From contig CP070700.1 of NCBI GenBank assembly GCA_020349865.1, positions 4,242,384 to 4,254,148 on the forward strand: 11,765 nucleotides of DNA. The letters are read 5' to 3'. Below are positions 1 to 7,279 of the stretch, piece by piece; the stretch's first letter is position 1; every line of letters starts with the position of its first letter. A program made the position numbers and the translations under genes. The stretch is from Desulfobacteraceae bacterium. Lineage in GTDB: Bacteria; Desulfobacterota; DSM-4660; Desulfatiglandales; Desulfatiglandaceae. A model generated the notes under the pieces. That model made no database searches, was not told where the DNA came from, and worked only from the letters and a program-made list of their open reading frames with translations.

Positions 1-68
1 CTGCTTATTATTCAGTGATATATTGTCCACATATCAATAAGTAAAGAGCTTCTCTGGATTATTAGCAT

Positions 69-473
69 CTATATCTTAAGCATCCCATCCATGACTGTTG
101 AGGCAAGTCGCGCGAAAGCTGGATCATTGATGTGAAGGTTTATTTCCTTGACTTCGATCGTGGAATTCAGATCATGCTTTAGTCTTTGAATGAACGCGTC
201 ACTGATCGTTGGATCATGCAATGGGCCGCCTTTACGGTCGGCTTCTGACCAGCCTCCCATAGGGATAAGCACCTTGATATTGGAAGGGTTAAGATTTAGT
301 TTTTCTGCTAACTGGCCTGCCAAATAGAGTATTTCTTTTTCGCTCAATCGGATGGCAGAACGGAAATCATAGAAAAAGATTTTTCGATCCCTGAGTTCAT
401 CGGGGATGTTCTCGCGGGTAAATTCCAGAACCGCGCAGTCTAAACCCCCGGGTACCACCAGGCGGGTTTCGTA
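69..473 (-). pseudogene. C-terminal remnant of a UPF0261/Tm-1-like ATP-binding domain protein
   Basis: The translated segment resembles the C-terminal part of the UPF0261 (Tm-1-like) family: a PGGLD motif followed by a hydrophobic stretch, then IPMGGWSEAD, then LHDP, and near the end HINDPAFA, in the family's usual order and spacing. Bacterial members are about 400 residues; only about 135 recognisable residues are present. The frame stays open rightward to an ATG at 641, but the extra residues do not look like the family and the first ones overlap the phosphatase coding region in another frame. There is no credible ribosome site, only a possible GTG at 458. The likeliest reading is a gene truncated at its 5' end by rearrangement beside the phosphatase gene. 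A shortened but functional protein cannot be excluded. The cellular role of the full-length bacterial family is not well defined. Confidence 0.65.
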
Positions 474-591
474 GGGAAATTGATGGGGAGAAACAGTCGT
501 GCCGAGAAGCTTTTTGATGTTCGTGTGGAGAAACGCTCGAACGCTGGTGCAAAGGTGCCTGGACAAAAAGGCAGGAATAGTGGGAGTTGGG

Positions 592-1341
592 TTAAGTAAT
601 GGAAGCCAAAACGACCGTAATATTGTCATCTCCACCGGCAACTTTGGCCGTCTCGACTAATTTTTCGGCTTTTTGGTGTATATCGATATTGGAACTCAAA
701 ATGTCCTGGATCCGTTCATCTTGGACCATATCGGTTAAACCGTCTGAACAGAGCATGAACAAATCGCCCGAAATGGTTTTCCCTCTTACCAGATCAAGGG
801 CGAGCTCATTTTTCAGTCCGACGGCACGGAGGATAACATTGCGCAGGGGGTGGTTTCTAATCTTTTCAGAAGAGATTAATCCCTCTTCTACCTGCTGCTG
901 AACGAGAGTGTGATCTTGGGTGAACTGATGGAGCCGTCCTTTTCTAAATCGATACGTGCGGCTATCTCCTACATGACCGAGAACAAAACCTTCATCAGAA
1001 AATGCCAAAAGTTCAGCCGTGCACCCCATTCCCTCGTGATTTGGATTCTGGGTTGCATGCTCCAGGATCTTTTCGTTGGTAAAACTGAACACTTTTTGAA
1101 CCCGATACAGGATTTCCTTTTCGGATTGATCGGTTTTGTCGGCAAAAATCTCTAACGCTGTTTCAACGAAAATCCTGCTGGCGAGTTCGCCTGCCGCGGC
1201 GCCACCCATACCGTCGGCCGCAAGGCAAAACCCCAACTCAGGACTTATTACTAATGCATCTTCATTGTTTTCGCGTTTAAGGCCAATATCTGTTTTTCCT
1301 GAGAAAATTTTCCGGGGCATGTCGAACTCTGGCAATTGCAT
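592..1341 (-). CDS. PPM/PP2C-family Ser/Thr protein phosphatase (PppA/Stp-like)
   Basis: This is a soluble metal-dependent phosphatase expected to remove phosphate from Ser/Thr residues in the cytoplasm. All main PP2C motifs are visible over 249 residues: RENNED (Asp28), ADGMGG (Asp43, Gly44), GHVGDSR (122-128), CSDGLTD (Asp200) and GGDDN (236-240), so the two-metal centre looks intact. The length matches the compact bacterial Stp/PppA type, with no membrane segment. The ATG at 1341 lies one base after the kinase stop codon, so the two are almost certainly co-transcribed. A second Met at residue 8 (1320) is an alternative start, and neither has a well-spaced Shine-Dalgarno; a GGAGG lies about 23 bases before the first ATG, which suggests translational coupling. 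By analogy with PppA of phosphorylation-controlled T6SS it would oppose the neighbouring kinase; this partnership is inferred from gene order. Confidence 0.92.
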   Translation of the reverse strand: MQLPEFDMPRKIFSGKTDIGLKRENNEDALVISPELGFCLAADGMGGAAAGELASRIFVETALEIFADKTDQSEKEILYRVQKVFSFTNEKILEHATQNPNHEGMGCTAELLAFSDEGFVLGHVGDSRTYRFRKGRLHQFTQDHTLVQQQVEEGLISSEKIRNHPLRNVILRAVGLKNELALDLVRGKTISGDLFMLCSDGLTDMVQDERIQDILSSNIDIHQKAEKLVETAKVAGGDDNITVVLASIT

Positions 1342-1342
1342 T

Positions 1343-2983
1343 TTACTTTGTGTAAGAGGTGTTGCCTCCCTCTTCGAAATTCTTTTTCATGAAATCAGCG
1401 AGTTCCGAAGCATCAAATGTTATCTTCATTTCCTTCCTAAACGCTGCCAGATCGTTGTATAGAGCTGAAGCGCTCTGGTATCGTAACTCTTTTTTCTTCT
1501 CTAAGCATTTCATTACAATGCGATTGAGCTCTTCCGGTACCTGAGGGCTTGAATTCTTTAAAGATGCAATCTCCATTTTTGGAATCGCCCGAATGGCTTC
1601 GATATCACTGCTAAACTGATATACTCGTTTTCCGGTCAAGGTTTCATAAAAGACAAGCCCCAGAGCATATATGTCAGCTCTATAGTCGACGGATTCTCCC
1701 AATGCTTGTTCCGGGGACAAATAGGCCATCTTACCTTTTATGACACCCGCTTGGGTTAAACTCGGCTCGGATCGTGCCTTGGATATTCCAAAATCGCTTA
1801 TTTTCACCTCTCCCTGATTGGAAACCAGCATGTTTTGTGGGCTGATGTCCCGGTGCACAATATTAAAGGGTTTTCCTGTTTCGTCGTCCCGCCTGGCATG
1901 AGAATATTCCAAGCCTTTGCAGATCTCTGAAATAATGAAAACGGCATGATCGACGAGTAGACCCTTTTTCAGGGCTGATAAGATTTCTCCCAAATTCTTC
2001 CCATCGATATATTCCATTGCAATGAAGTAAGCGTTTTCAATTTTTCCGTAATCGAAGATCTGGACAATATTAGGGTGCTGCAATAAAGCAGCCAACCGGG
2101 CCTCCCGGGTGAACATTTTGATGAAATCCAGATTACCCGCAAGGTGCGGTAAGATTCGTTTAACTGCAACCTTTCTCCGAAAGCCATCATCACGGATGTA
2201 ATCTGCCAAAAACAACTCGGCCATTCCCCCTCGCGCAACCTTGTCTTTTAGTAGATAAGGACCGATTCGGGTCATGCTCTCAAGATCCTGTTTTAACTTT
2301 AAGTTCCTGGCTCTTGTTCTCCAGTCAAGCCAGAACAAAACGGCAACGACTACTAATGTAGACAGAAATATCACTGAAAAATATATTCGCCTCAATTGGT
2401 TTAGGGTTTGATAAAGATCCCTGGTGGATAGGGCAATATAAACCTTTCCTATCTCTACGCCTGAAAAAGTAATAGCTTTTGAAAAACCGATAATCTTGGT
2501 GTTGTCTGGCGAAACCTCGCCTGTTATTGTGATGTCTCCAATCTTTGAAATTGTCGTTTGATTTTCTAAACGCTCAAACTTCCCATTGGCAAGCTCTGGC
2601 CCTGTTTGCGTTAGAATCATATTTTCATGATCAGTGATTACTGCAAACTTAAGGTTCTCCATATTCTCCAATTCTCTAATTTCCACGTTAAGGGCAAGGA
2701 CATCTTTCTCTAAAACGAAAGGCCCGCTTTTTGTCGCCAAATCTTTTGCAGCTGACAGTCCCTGTTGATAAAGCTCATCATTCATGTGCACAATCGTGGA
2801 GTGATAAATAAAATAGCCGGTTACATTGACAATAAGCCATATGGCAATACAGATGGCGAATGCCCTTCGGTTGCGGTGAATGAATTCGATTCTCGGTAGA
2901 CTTATGGCGATTTTCTGGAAGGCGCTCGTTGAGTATTCTTTCACCCTTACCAGCGTCGCGTTGGCAATTTCGCTGACAAACAT
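1343..2983 (-). CDS. Transmembrane Ser/Thr protein kinase with periplasmic sensor region (PpkA-like role)
   Basis: This is a Hanks-type kinase expected to phosphorylate Ser/Thr on cytoplasmic partners. A cytoplasmic stretch (1-40) precedes TM1 (about 41-60), a periplasmic region of about 135 residues (65-198) that looks like a PAS/CACHE-type sensor, and TM2 (about 200-219). The kinase domain spans about 243-517. Key residues are present: Lys275 in VAVK, Glu294 in helix C, HRDISPQN (His377, Asp379, Asn384), DFG (397-399), SPE (423-425) in place of APE, and Arg501. The glycine-rich loop is ARGGMAE, usual for bacterial kinases. The ATG at 2983 has AGGAG seven bases upstream. Only a short tail follows the kinase domain, with no PASTA or VWA domain, so it is unlike PrkC or Pseudomonas PpkA in architecture. 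The phosphatase follows immediately, and the double-FHA protein encoded about 3.4 kb away is a plausible target. Confidence 0.93.
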   Translation of the reverse strand: MFVSEIANATLVRVKEYSTSAFQKIAISLPRIEFIHRNRRAFAICIAIWLIVNVTGYFIYHSTIVHMNDELYQQGLSAAKDLATKSGPFVLEKDVLALNVEIRELENMENLKFAVITDHENMILTQTGPELANGKFERLENQTTISKIGDITITGEVSPDNTKIIGFSKAITFSGVEIGKVYIALSTRDLYQTLNQLRRIYFSVIFLSTLVVVAVLFWLDWRTRARNLKLKQDLESMTRIGPYLLKDKVARGGMAELFLADYIRDDGFRRKVAVKRILPHLAGNLDFIKMFTREARLAALLQHPNIVQIFDYGKIENAYFIAMEYIDGKNLGEILSALKKGLLVDHAVFIISEICKGLEYSHARRDDETGKPFNIVHRDISPQNMLVSNQGEVKISDFGISKARSEPSLTQAGVIKGKMAYLSPEQALGESVDYRADIYALGLVFYETLTGKRVYQFSSDIEAIRAIPKMEIASLKNSSPQVPEELNRIVMKCLEKKKELRYQSASALYNDLAAFRKEMKITFDASELADFMKKNFEEGGNTSYTK

Positions 2984-3040
2984 AACGCAACTCCTTAGAA
3001 CTCTCGTATCAGGTCTTAGGAAACCAGTTTTTAATGATTT

Positions 3041-3050
3041 CGGTGCACCG
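3041..3050. promoter_or_regulatory. 10-bp perfect palindrome upstream of the kinase gene
   Basis: CGGTGCACCG is a perfect palindrome centred about 62 bases upstream of the kinase start codon. It could be a dimeric repressor or activator site. No clear -35/-10 pair was found next to it, so the role is only a suggestion. Confidence 0.3.
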
Positions 3051-3119
3051 CAAAATGAGCTGACATTCTTTTTCTAAAAAGTTCATAATGAAGCTTTCAG
3101 AAGTTTCCTGAATTATTTC

Positions 3120-3131
3120 GATTCCGGAATC
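3120..3131. promoter_or_regulatory. 12-bp perfect palindrome upstream of the kinase gene
   Basis: GATTCCGGAATC is a perfect 12-bp palindrome about 140 bases upstream of the kinase start. Without a loop it is more consistent with a protein-binding operator than with an RNA hairpin. The binding protein is unknown. Confidence 0.3.
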
Positions 3132-3163
3132 TTGTATGCTCCTCAATCCAACCCTTTTTCGAC

Positions 3164-3356
3164 GGGTTATGCCCCACGGTAAATTTGTTCTAACCTGGAA
3201 ACCCTCTCAAAATCAGTATTTGAAAGGAGACTTAATTGGAATATACTGAAATGACAAAGGTTTTCATTCCTCTACACTCAAACAAGCAGGGTTTGACTTA
3301 ATGACCTGAGTTTATTTGGTTTTATCTTGAGAACAAATTTATCCTGGGTTATGCCC
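3164..3356. repeat. Possible MITE-like element: nested direct and inverted repeats
   Basis: An 11-bp direct repeat (GGGTTATGCCC at 3164-3174 and 3346-3356) flanks a perfect 12-bp inverted repeat (TAAATTTGTTCT at 3180-3191, and its complement at 3330-3341). The gaps between direct and inverted repeats are 5 and 4 bases. Direct repeats outside inverted repeats is the layout left by transposition, and the 193-bp total is the size of a miniature element. The interior has no gene. Chance similarity or a regulatory arrangement remains possible, and the gaps would be unusual for a clean target-site duplication. Confidence 0.35.
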
Positions 3357-3649
3357 ATAGGGCGGTTTACTCCAACAGATAATGAGGTTATAATTATATG
3401 CTGCCTTCTGTTTGCATCAGTGCCCGTTTATCGGACATACAATATATATTATAATATCCAGGCCAAATTTTTACAAATTTATTATGACGCAAATATATTG
3501 TCAAGGAAAACAACTTACGGAAATTCTTCCAATTTGTCTGATCAGCGCGCTCATGGCAGGATATCTTTTCAGGACTGATCAACTGATTGTATGAACCTTA
3601 TATTTAAATTGACAATAAACCGATAATCAGATTAATGGTAAATAATTGG

Positions 3650-3670
3650 ATAGCCTTCGGGCCTATTTTT
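3650..3670 (+). terminator. Terminator-like hairpin with UUCG loop and U-run
   Basis: ATAGCC (3650-3655) pairs with GGCCTAT (3660-3666) with one bulged C, closed by a TTCG tetraloop and followed directly by a run of T ending at 3670. It would stop rightward readthrough in the spacer before the deacetylase operon. The stem is short, so efficiency is uncertain. Confidence 0.35.
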
Positions 3671-3678
3671 GGGTGGGC

Positions 3679-3707
3679 TTGAAAAAGGAAATGACATGTA
3701 GTAGCAT
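3679..3707 (+). promoter_or_regulatory. Candidate sigma-70-type promoter for the deacetylase operon
   Basis: TTGAAA (3679-3684) and TAGCAT (3702-3707) are separated by 17 bases, which would give a start near 3714 and a leader of roughly 84 bases before the ATG at 3798. It lies just after the terminator-like hairpin. An alternative TTGACA at 3609-3614 has only a poor -10 and would place the hairpin at the very start of the RNA. Confidence 0.35.
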
Positions 3708-3797
3708 CCCAAACAACTATCTGATTAAAGAAGGATTCTTTTATCTATCGCTCAACAGGCCTTGAACTTTCTGTTCTTTGTTATCCAGAGGTTTTTC

Positions 3798-4850
3798 ATG
3801 TTCGGTTGCTCTTTATCGCGAATTCCGGTAGACTATATTTCCAAGTTACTGAATTTTATTATAATTATGATATTTTTTGTAGTAAGTACGCCGCTGTGTT
3901 TTTACTCCTGCGCACCTACAGGAGCCGTCATTAAGCCTGAAGAGCACAATCTTTTTCGATCTGAGGACTATATTATTTATCTGCTGCCGGAAGCAGAGCC
4001 GCCTGCCGATTTAGCTGAAAAATTTCTAGGCGACAAAAAAAAGTCATGGGTGATCGAGGAGACCAACCCAGATGTCCCCTTCAAAAGAGGCGATTCTGTT
4101 GTCATTCCGATGAAAAACAGAAACAAGGGAGGACTGAGCGCCGAGGGATTTCAGACCATACCGATACTCGCCTATCACCGTTTTGCAGAAGATTGCACTT
4201 CTCCTCTCTGTACGCCCGCCCGCATCTTTGAGTTTCAGATGAGATATCTGAAAGAAAATGGGTATCATGTCGTTACTCCCGAAGAACTCCTCGCCTTTCT
4301 GGAATATCGCCAAGGGCTTCCGAAAAAATCAGTGCTGATCACCATGGATGACGGATATCGTTCCGCCTATAATATTGCTTACCCCATCCTCAAGAAAAAT
4401 GGATTCACGGCGACTTTGTTCATCTATACGAGTTTTGTCGGTGTTTCAAAAATGGCCATCACCTGGGATCAACTCCAAGAAATGCAGGAGGACGGCTTTA
4501 CGATCGGATCGCATACGATATATCACAGCGATCTCACCAGGCCAAAAGAGGGGGAAACCGAGCATGAATTTATAGCCAGGATTAATGAGGAGCTTCACGG
4601 TTCCAAGAAAATAATAGATCAGAAATTAAGGCAAAACACCTGTTTTCTCGCTTATCCTTTCGGCTATTATGATCAAAGATCCGTTAAGATCGCCAGAGAA
4701 GCAGGATACAAAATGGCTGTGTCCGTAAAAAGAGGGGGCAACCCTTTTTTTGCGAATCCCCTATCTCTGAGAAGGGATCAGATACTGGAAAGGGATAAAA
4801 AAATATTCATTTCCCGATTGAAAACTTTTAATTTTATGTCATTAAGGTGA
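3798..4850 (+). CDS. Membrane-anchored polysaccharide deacetylase (NodB fold) with LysM-like segment
   Basis: A carbohydrate esterase 4-type enzyme, predicted to remove acetyl groups from N-acetylated sugars such as peptidoglycan or an exopolysaccharide, in the envelope. The start was set at the ATG at 3798 because AGAGG lies about seven bases before it; an in-frame TTG at 3762 has no proper ribosome site. Numbered from 3798, a hydrophobic stretch (17-33) leads to FYSC with Cys38, a marginal lipobox, so it is either a lipoprotein or an anchored protein. Residues about 58-106 resemble a degenerate LysM (IIYLLPEAE at the start, VVIP at the end). The NodB domain follows: ILAYHRF (123-129), TMDDGYRS with Asp184-Asp185, the metal-binding HTIYH (His239, His243) and AYPFGYYD (285-292). 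It starts a rightward gene run; the next gene begins seven bases after its stop and also has LysM domains. Confidence 0.88.
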   Translation: MFGCSLSRIPVDYISKLLNFIIIMIFFVVSTPLCFYSCAPTGAVIKPEEHNLFRSEDYIIYLLPEAEPPADLAEKFLGDKKKSWVIEETNPDVPFKRGDSVVIPMKNRNKGGLSAEGFQTIPILAYHRFAEDCTSPLCTPARIFEFQMRYLKENGYHVVTPEELLAFLEYRQGLPKKSVLITMDDGYRSAYNIAYPILKKNGFTATLFIYTSFVGVSKMAITWDQLQEMQEDGFTIGSHTIYHSDLTRPKEGETEHEFIARINEELHGSKKIIDQKLRQNTCFLAYPFGYYDQRSVKIAREAGYKMAVSVKRGGNPFFANPLSLRRDQILERDKKIFISRLKTFNFMSLR

Positions 4851-4857
4851 GAAAAGC

Positions 4858-6279
4858 ATGAAAATTATAGCAAGAATCATCGCCATTGTCCTTTTGATCG
4901 CCCTGGTTTTCGGGTGTGGAAAATCCGCCTTCAAATCTCCGAAACAGATTGCCAGTCAACATATGGCAAAAGCCGAGGAGTATGAGGCCAAAGGCGATTT
5001 GGTCGAGGCATTGGAACAATACAAACTTCTTCTTATGGTAGATCCTGAAAACCAATTGGCCCAGGATAAAGGGCACGAGATCGAGCAGGAACTCCGGAAA
5101 CTGGCGGCAAACCACTTTCAAACCGGATTGACCTACCATCGCAAGGGCCAATACACTCAAGCACGCAAAGAGCTTTTAACTGCTCTGAGATATTATCCCG
5201 AACACCCGGAAGCCAAAAAAATGCTCACGGCTCATAAAGAGTTAGAGCAGGTCAACAGGTATATTTTACATACCATTCAACCGGATGAAAGTATCTCAAC
5301 GTTAGCCGAACGATACTATGGAGACTTCAAGAAATTTCATCTTATTGCGCAATTCAACGAACTGGAGGATGCCACGAAGGTCACGGTCGGCCAGGAGATT
5401 AAAATTCCAGTCATAGAAGGAGTACCAATTGTTGCAGATCCAACGGACATTCGCACGGATTCCAGGGAATCTCCGGAAGCAATGCCGGGTGAAATTATTA
5501 CGGTGAAAGGCTTCATAACGCACACCGTTCAACCCGGAGAAAGCCTGTCGGAGCTGGCCAAAATTTATTACGGCGATTATAAAAAATTCGACCTTATCGT
5601 TAAGTTTAATGGCCTGGAAGACATAACCAGCGTGAGGGTTGCGCAGGAAATTAAAATTCCTGAAATCGAGGGGGTTCCATTTTTGGTCAAGAAAAAAGGG
5701 GAAGAAAAGCTGGAAGCCAGCATACCCAAAGATCTTTCTGAGCCCAAGGAAATGCCTGAAAAAGAAAAAATAGCGGAGCCAAAAATAGAAAAGGAGGAGC
5801 TAACGATAGAAGATCAGGCGGCAAACTACAGGGCGCTAGGTATTGAACTTTTCAATAACAAGAATTACGAAGACTCAATCATCGAATTTCAGAAGGTTTT
5901 AAATGTAAATTCCTATGATAAGGTTGCGATCAATTATCTGTCACTTGCCCACTTTGAACAGGGCGTACGTTTGTTCAAGAAAGAAGACTATTTAAAGGCA
6001 ATAAAAAAATTTGAAGCATCCCACCAATACAACAAAGATTGTGAAAACTGTGAAAAATACATAAAAAAAAGTATGGAGACTTTCAACGACGTTCATTATC
6101 GTAATGGGTTAACATATTTTAAGGAAGAAAAATTAGTTGAGGCGATTCAGGAGTGGGAACTGGTGTATGAGATGAATCCCAAATATAAAGACGTCGAGCG
6201 AAATCTCAAGAAAGCGAGAACACTGCTGAAACGCCTGGAGAGCATCAAGCGGAGCAAGACACAGGAGAAGAAAAAGTAA
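4858..6279 (+). CDS. Lipoprotein with TPR repeats and two LysM peptidoglycan-binding domains
   Basis: The first 20 residues form a lipoprotein signal: basic start, hydrophobic core and LVFGC lipobox with Cys20. The next residue is Gly, not Asp, which by the +2 rule points to the outer membrane. Helical TPR-like repeats occupy about 33-125, LysM 1 about 135-184 and LysM 2 about 219-268; the two LysMs are near-duplicates (YYGD followed by KKF, and QEIKIP then EGVP, in both). A charged Lys/Glu-rich linker (277-318) leads to more TPR-like repeats (320-455) and a basic tail. LysM binds the glycan of peptidoglycan and TPRs bind proteins, so it likely acts as a periplasmic scaffold. It follows the deacetylase by seven bases with AAGGTGAG upstream, so the two are one transcript. 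Involvement in anchoring the T6SS-like machine is inferred from position; it may simply be a wall protein. Confidence 0.88.
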   Translation: MKIIARIIAIVLLIALVFGCGKSAFKSPKQIASQHMAKAEEYEAKGDLVEALEQYKLLLMVDPENQLAQDKGHEIEQELRKLAANHFQTGLTYHRKGQYTQARKELLTALRYYPEHPEAKKMLTAHKELEQVNRYILHTIQPDESISTLAERYYGDFKKFHLIAQFNELEDATKVTVGQEIKIPVIEGVPIVADPTDIRTDSRESPEAMPGEIITVKGFITHTVQPGESLSELAKIYYGDYKKFDLIVKFNGLEDITSVRVAQEIKIPEIEGVPFLVKKKGEEKLEASIPKDLSEPKEMPEKEKIAEPKIEKEELTIEDQAANYRALGIELFNNKNYEDSIIEFQKVLNVNSYDKVAINYLSLAHFEQGVRLFKKEDYLKAIKKFEASHQYNKDCENCEKYIKKSMETFNDVHYRNGLTYFKEEKLVEAIQEWELVYEMNPKYKDVERNLKKARTLLKRLESIKRSKTQEKKK

Positions 6280-6393
6280 CGGATGTTACTTCGCGAAGAC
6301 TATGGAAGGTTTTGAAAATTAAAGGCCGTTCTCGTGTTTGGGGAAAAACAACAATCTGTTTTGACTACTAAATTTCATAAAACTCGTTGAAAT

Positions 6394-7215
6394 ATGACTG
6401 GCAAACCTACGATTGTCGTACAGCTCGTTCACATTGAAGGGCCTTTGAAAGGTGAAATTCAGGAGTTTTTGGGTATGGAGATAACCATTGGCCGCCACCC
6501 CTCCTGTCATATCCAGTTCCCGAAAGACTTCGCCATCGTTTCTCGTAAACATGCTCAAATTGTCCGTGAAGGTAACCGATTCAAAATAACGGACCAGAGC
6601 ACCAACGGCACTTTTGTCAATGGGAAGCGAATAAATGAGACCTATTTGAAATCCGGGGATGTGTTAATTTTTGCCGAAGGCGGCCCGAAGGTAAGTTTTT
6701 TGACCCGGATCGAAGAGAGCGCGCAGGTGATTGAAGAATTCACCCAACCAAGTGCTCAATTTGAACCGAAAATGGAACCGGTGCAAAAAGTACCCTCGGC
6801 ATCGGCCCCTCCCAAAACAGGCGATGAACCCCGGGTCTCAATTGAAAAAGTTCAAGTGCCGCTTGTCATTCAGTACGGCCCCACACTTCGCTCATTTAAA
6901 GAACTGCCATTAACGATCGGAAAAAGCCCTAACTGCGATTTCAACCTGGACCATCCCGAAATCCTGGACCGGCATGCCCAACTTTTTTTTGATCAGGATC
7001 AATACTGGGTAAAGGATTTGACCGGCAAAAGCTTAGTTTCGATTAACGGCTTTCCCGTCGACATCCAGGCGCCGTTACACCCGGACAGCGTGCTGTCCCT
7101 GAGTCCCAAAGGACCAACCTTTCGGTTTCTGAGTGGAGGTCGTCTGGCAGAACATGAAGAACCACCGCCCGACTTAGAAGTAACCCAAACGCCTGAAAAG
7201 AACGAACAGCGCTGA
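6394..7215 (+). CDS. Double FHA-domain protein (Fha-like phosphothreonine reader)
   Basis: FHA domains bind phosphothreonine peptides. The N-terminal domain (about 5-105) has the full set of ligand residues: IGRHPSC (Arg34), SRKH (Ser50, His53) and STNGTFVNG (Asn71). A Pro/Glu/Ala-rich linker (115-150) joins a second domain (about 155-247) in which the matching positions read IGKSPNC (Lys177 for Arg) and LDRH (Leu191 for Ser), so phosphate binding there is probably lost and it may serve as a protein-protein fold. No membrane segment is seen. The ATG at 6394 has no strong Shine-Dalgarno and the 114-base gap upstream shows no terminator, so it may belong to the upstream transcript. In H1-type T6SS, Fha is phosphorylated by PpkA and dephosphorylated by PppA; the kinase/phosphatase pair in this window makes that the natural comparison. 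The link is contextual only. Confidence 0.9.
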   Translation: MTGKPTIVVQLVHIEGPLKGEIQEFLGMEITIGRHPSCHIQFPKDFAIVSRKHAQIVREGNRFKITDQSTNGTFVNGKRINETYLKSGDVLIFAEGGPKVSFLTRIEESAQVIEEFTQPSAQFEPKMEPVQKVPSASAPPKTGDEPRVSIEKVQVPLVIQYGPTLRSFKELPLTIGKSPNCDFNLDHPEILDRHAQLFFDQDQYWVKDLTGKSLVSINGFPVDIQAPLHPDSVLSLSPKGPTFRFLSGGRLAEHEEPPPDLEVTQTPEKNEQR

Positions 7216-7279
7216 GCCGAACAGCACGCGTTAGGTTTTCATCATTAGTATCGGTGTATATCCCCAGTCCGGAGTATTC

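Larger units (their letters stand above)
2984..3797. other. 814-bp non-coding spacer between the divergent operons
   Basis: No convincing gene is present. The open frames here (up to about 83 codons, starting near 3327, 3412 and 3582) lack ribosome sites and recognisable protein character, and they overlap each other on opposite strands. The central part (about 3380-3650) is AT-rich. The spacer contains palindromes near the kinase, a MITE-like repeat arrangement, a terminator-like hairpin and a candidate promoter for the deacetylase gene, listed separately. Both flanking operons must be transcribed outward from it. Confidence 0.7.

Noticed and set aside
3251..3301. 16-codon frame with ATG at 3251, preceded by a purine-rich GGAGA
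   Set aside because: The GGAGA is about 20 bases from the ATG, too far for a ribosome site, and the frame is too short to be supported. It also lies inside the MITE-like segment.
3327..3594. Overlapping small open frames in the spacer (83, 62 and 60 codons)
   Set aside because: They overlap on both strands in an AT-rich region, lack ribosome sites, mostly need non-ATG starts, and show no recognisable domain.
3762..3797. TTG start at 3762 for the deacetylase gene
   Set aside because: It has no properly spaced ribosome site, whereas the in-frame ATG at 3798 has AGAGG in front and still leaves a complete signal/anchor segment.
6289..6298. CTTCGCGAAG palindrome after the LysM/TPR lipoprotein as a terminator
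   Set aside because: The stem has almost no loop and no T-run follows, so it gives no support for termination between the lipoprotein and FHA genes.
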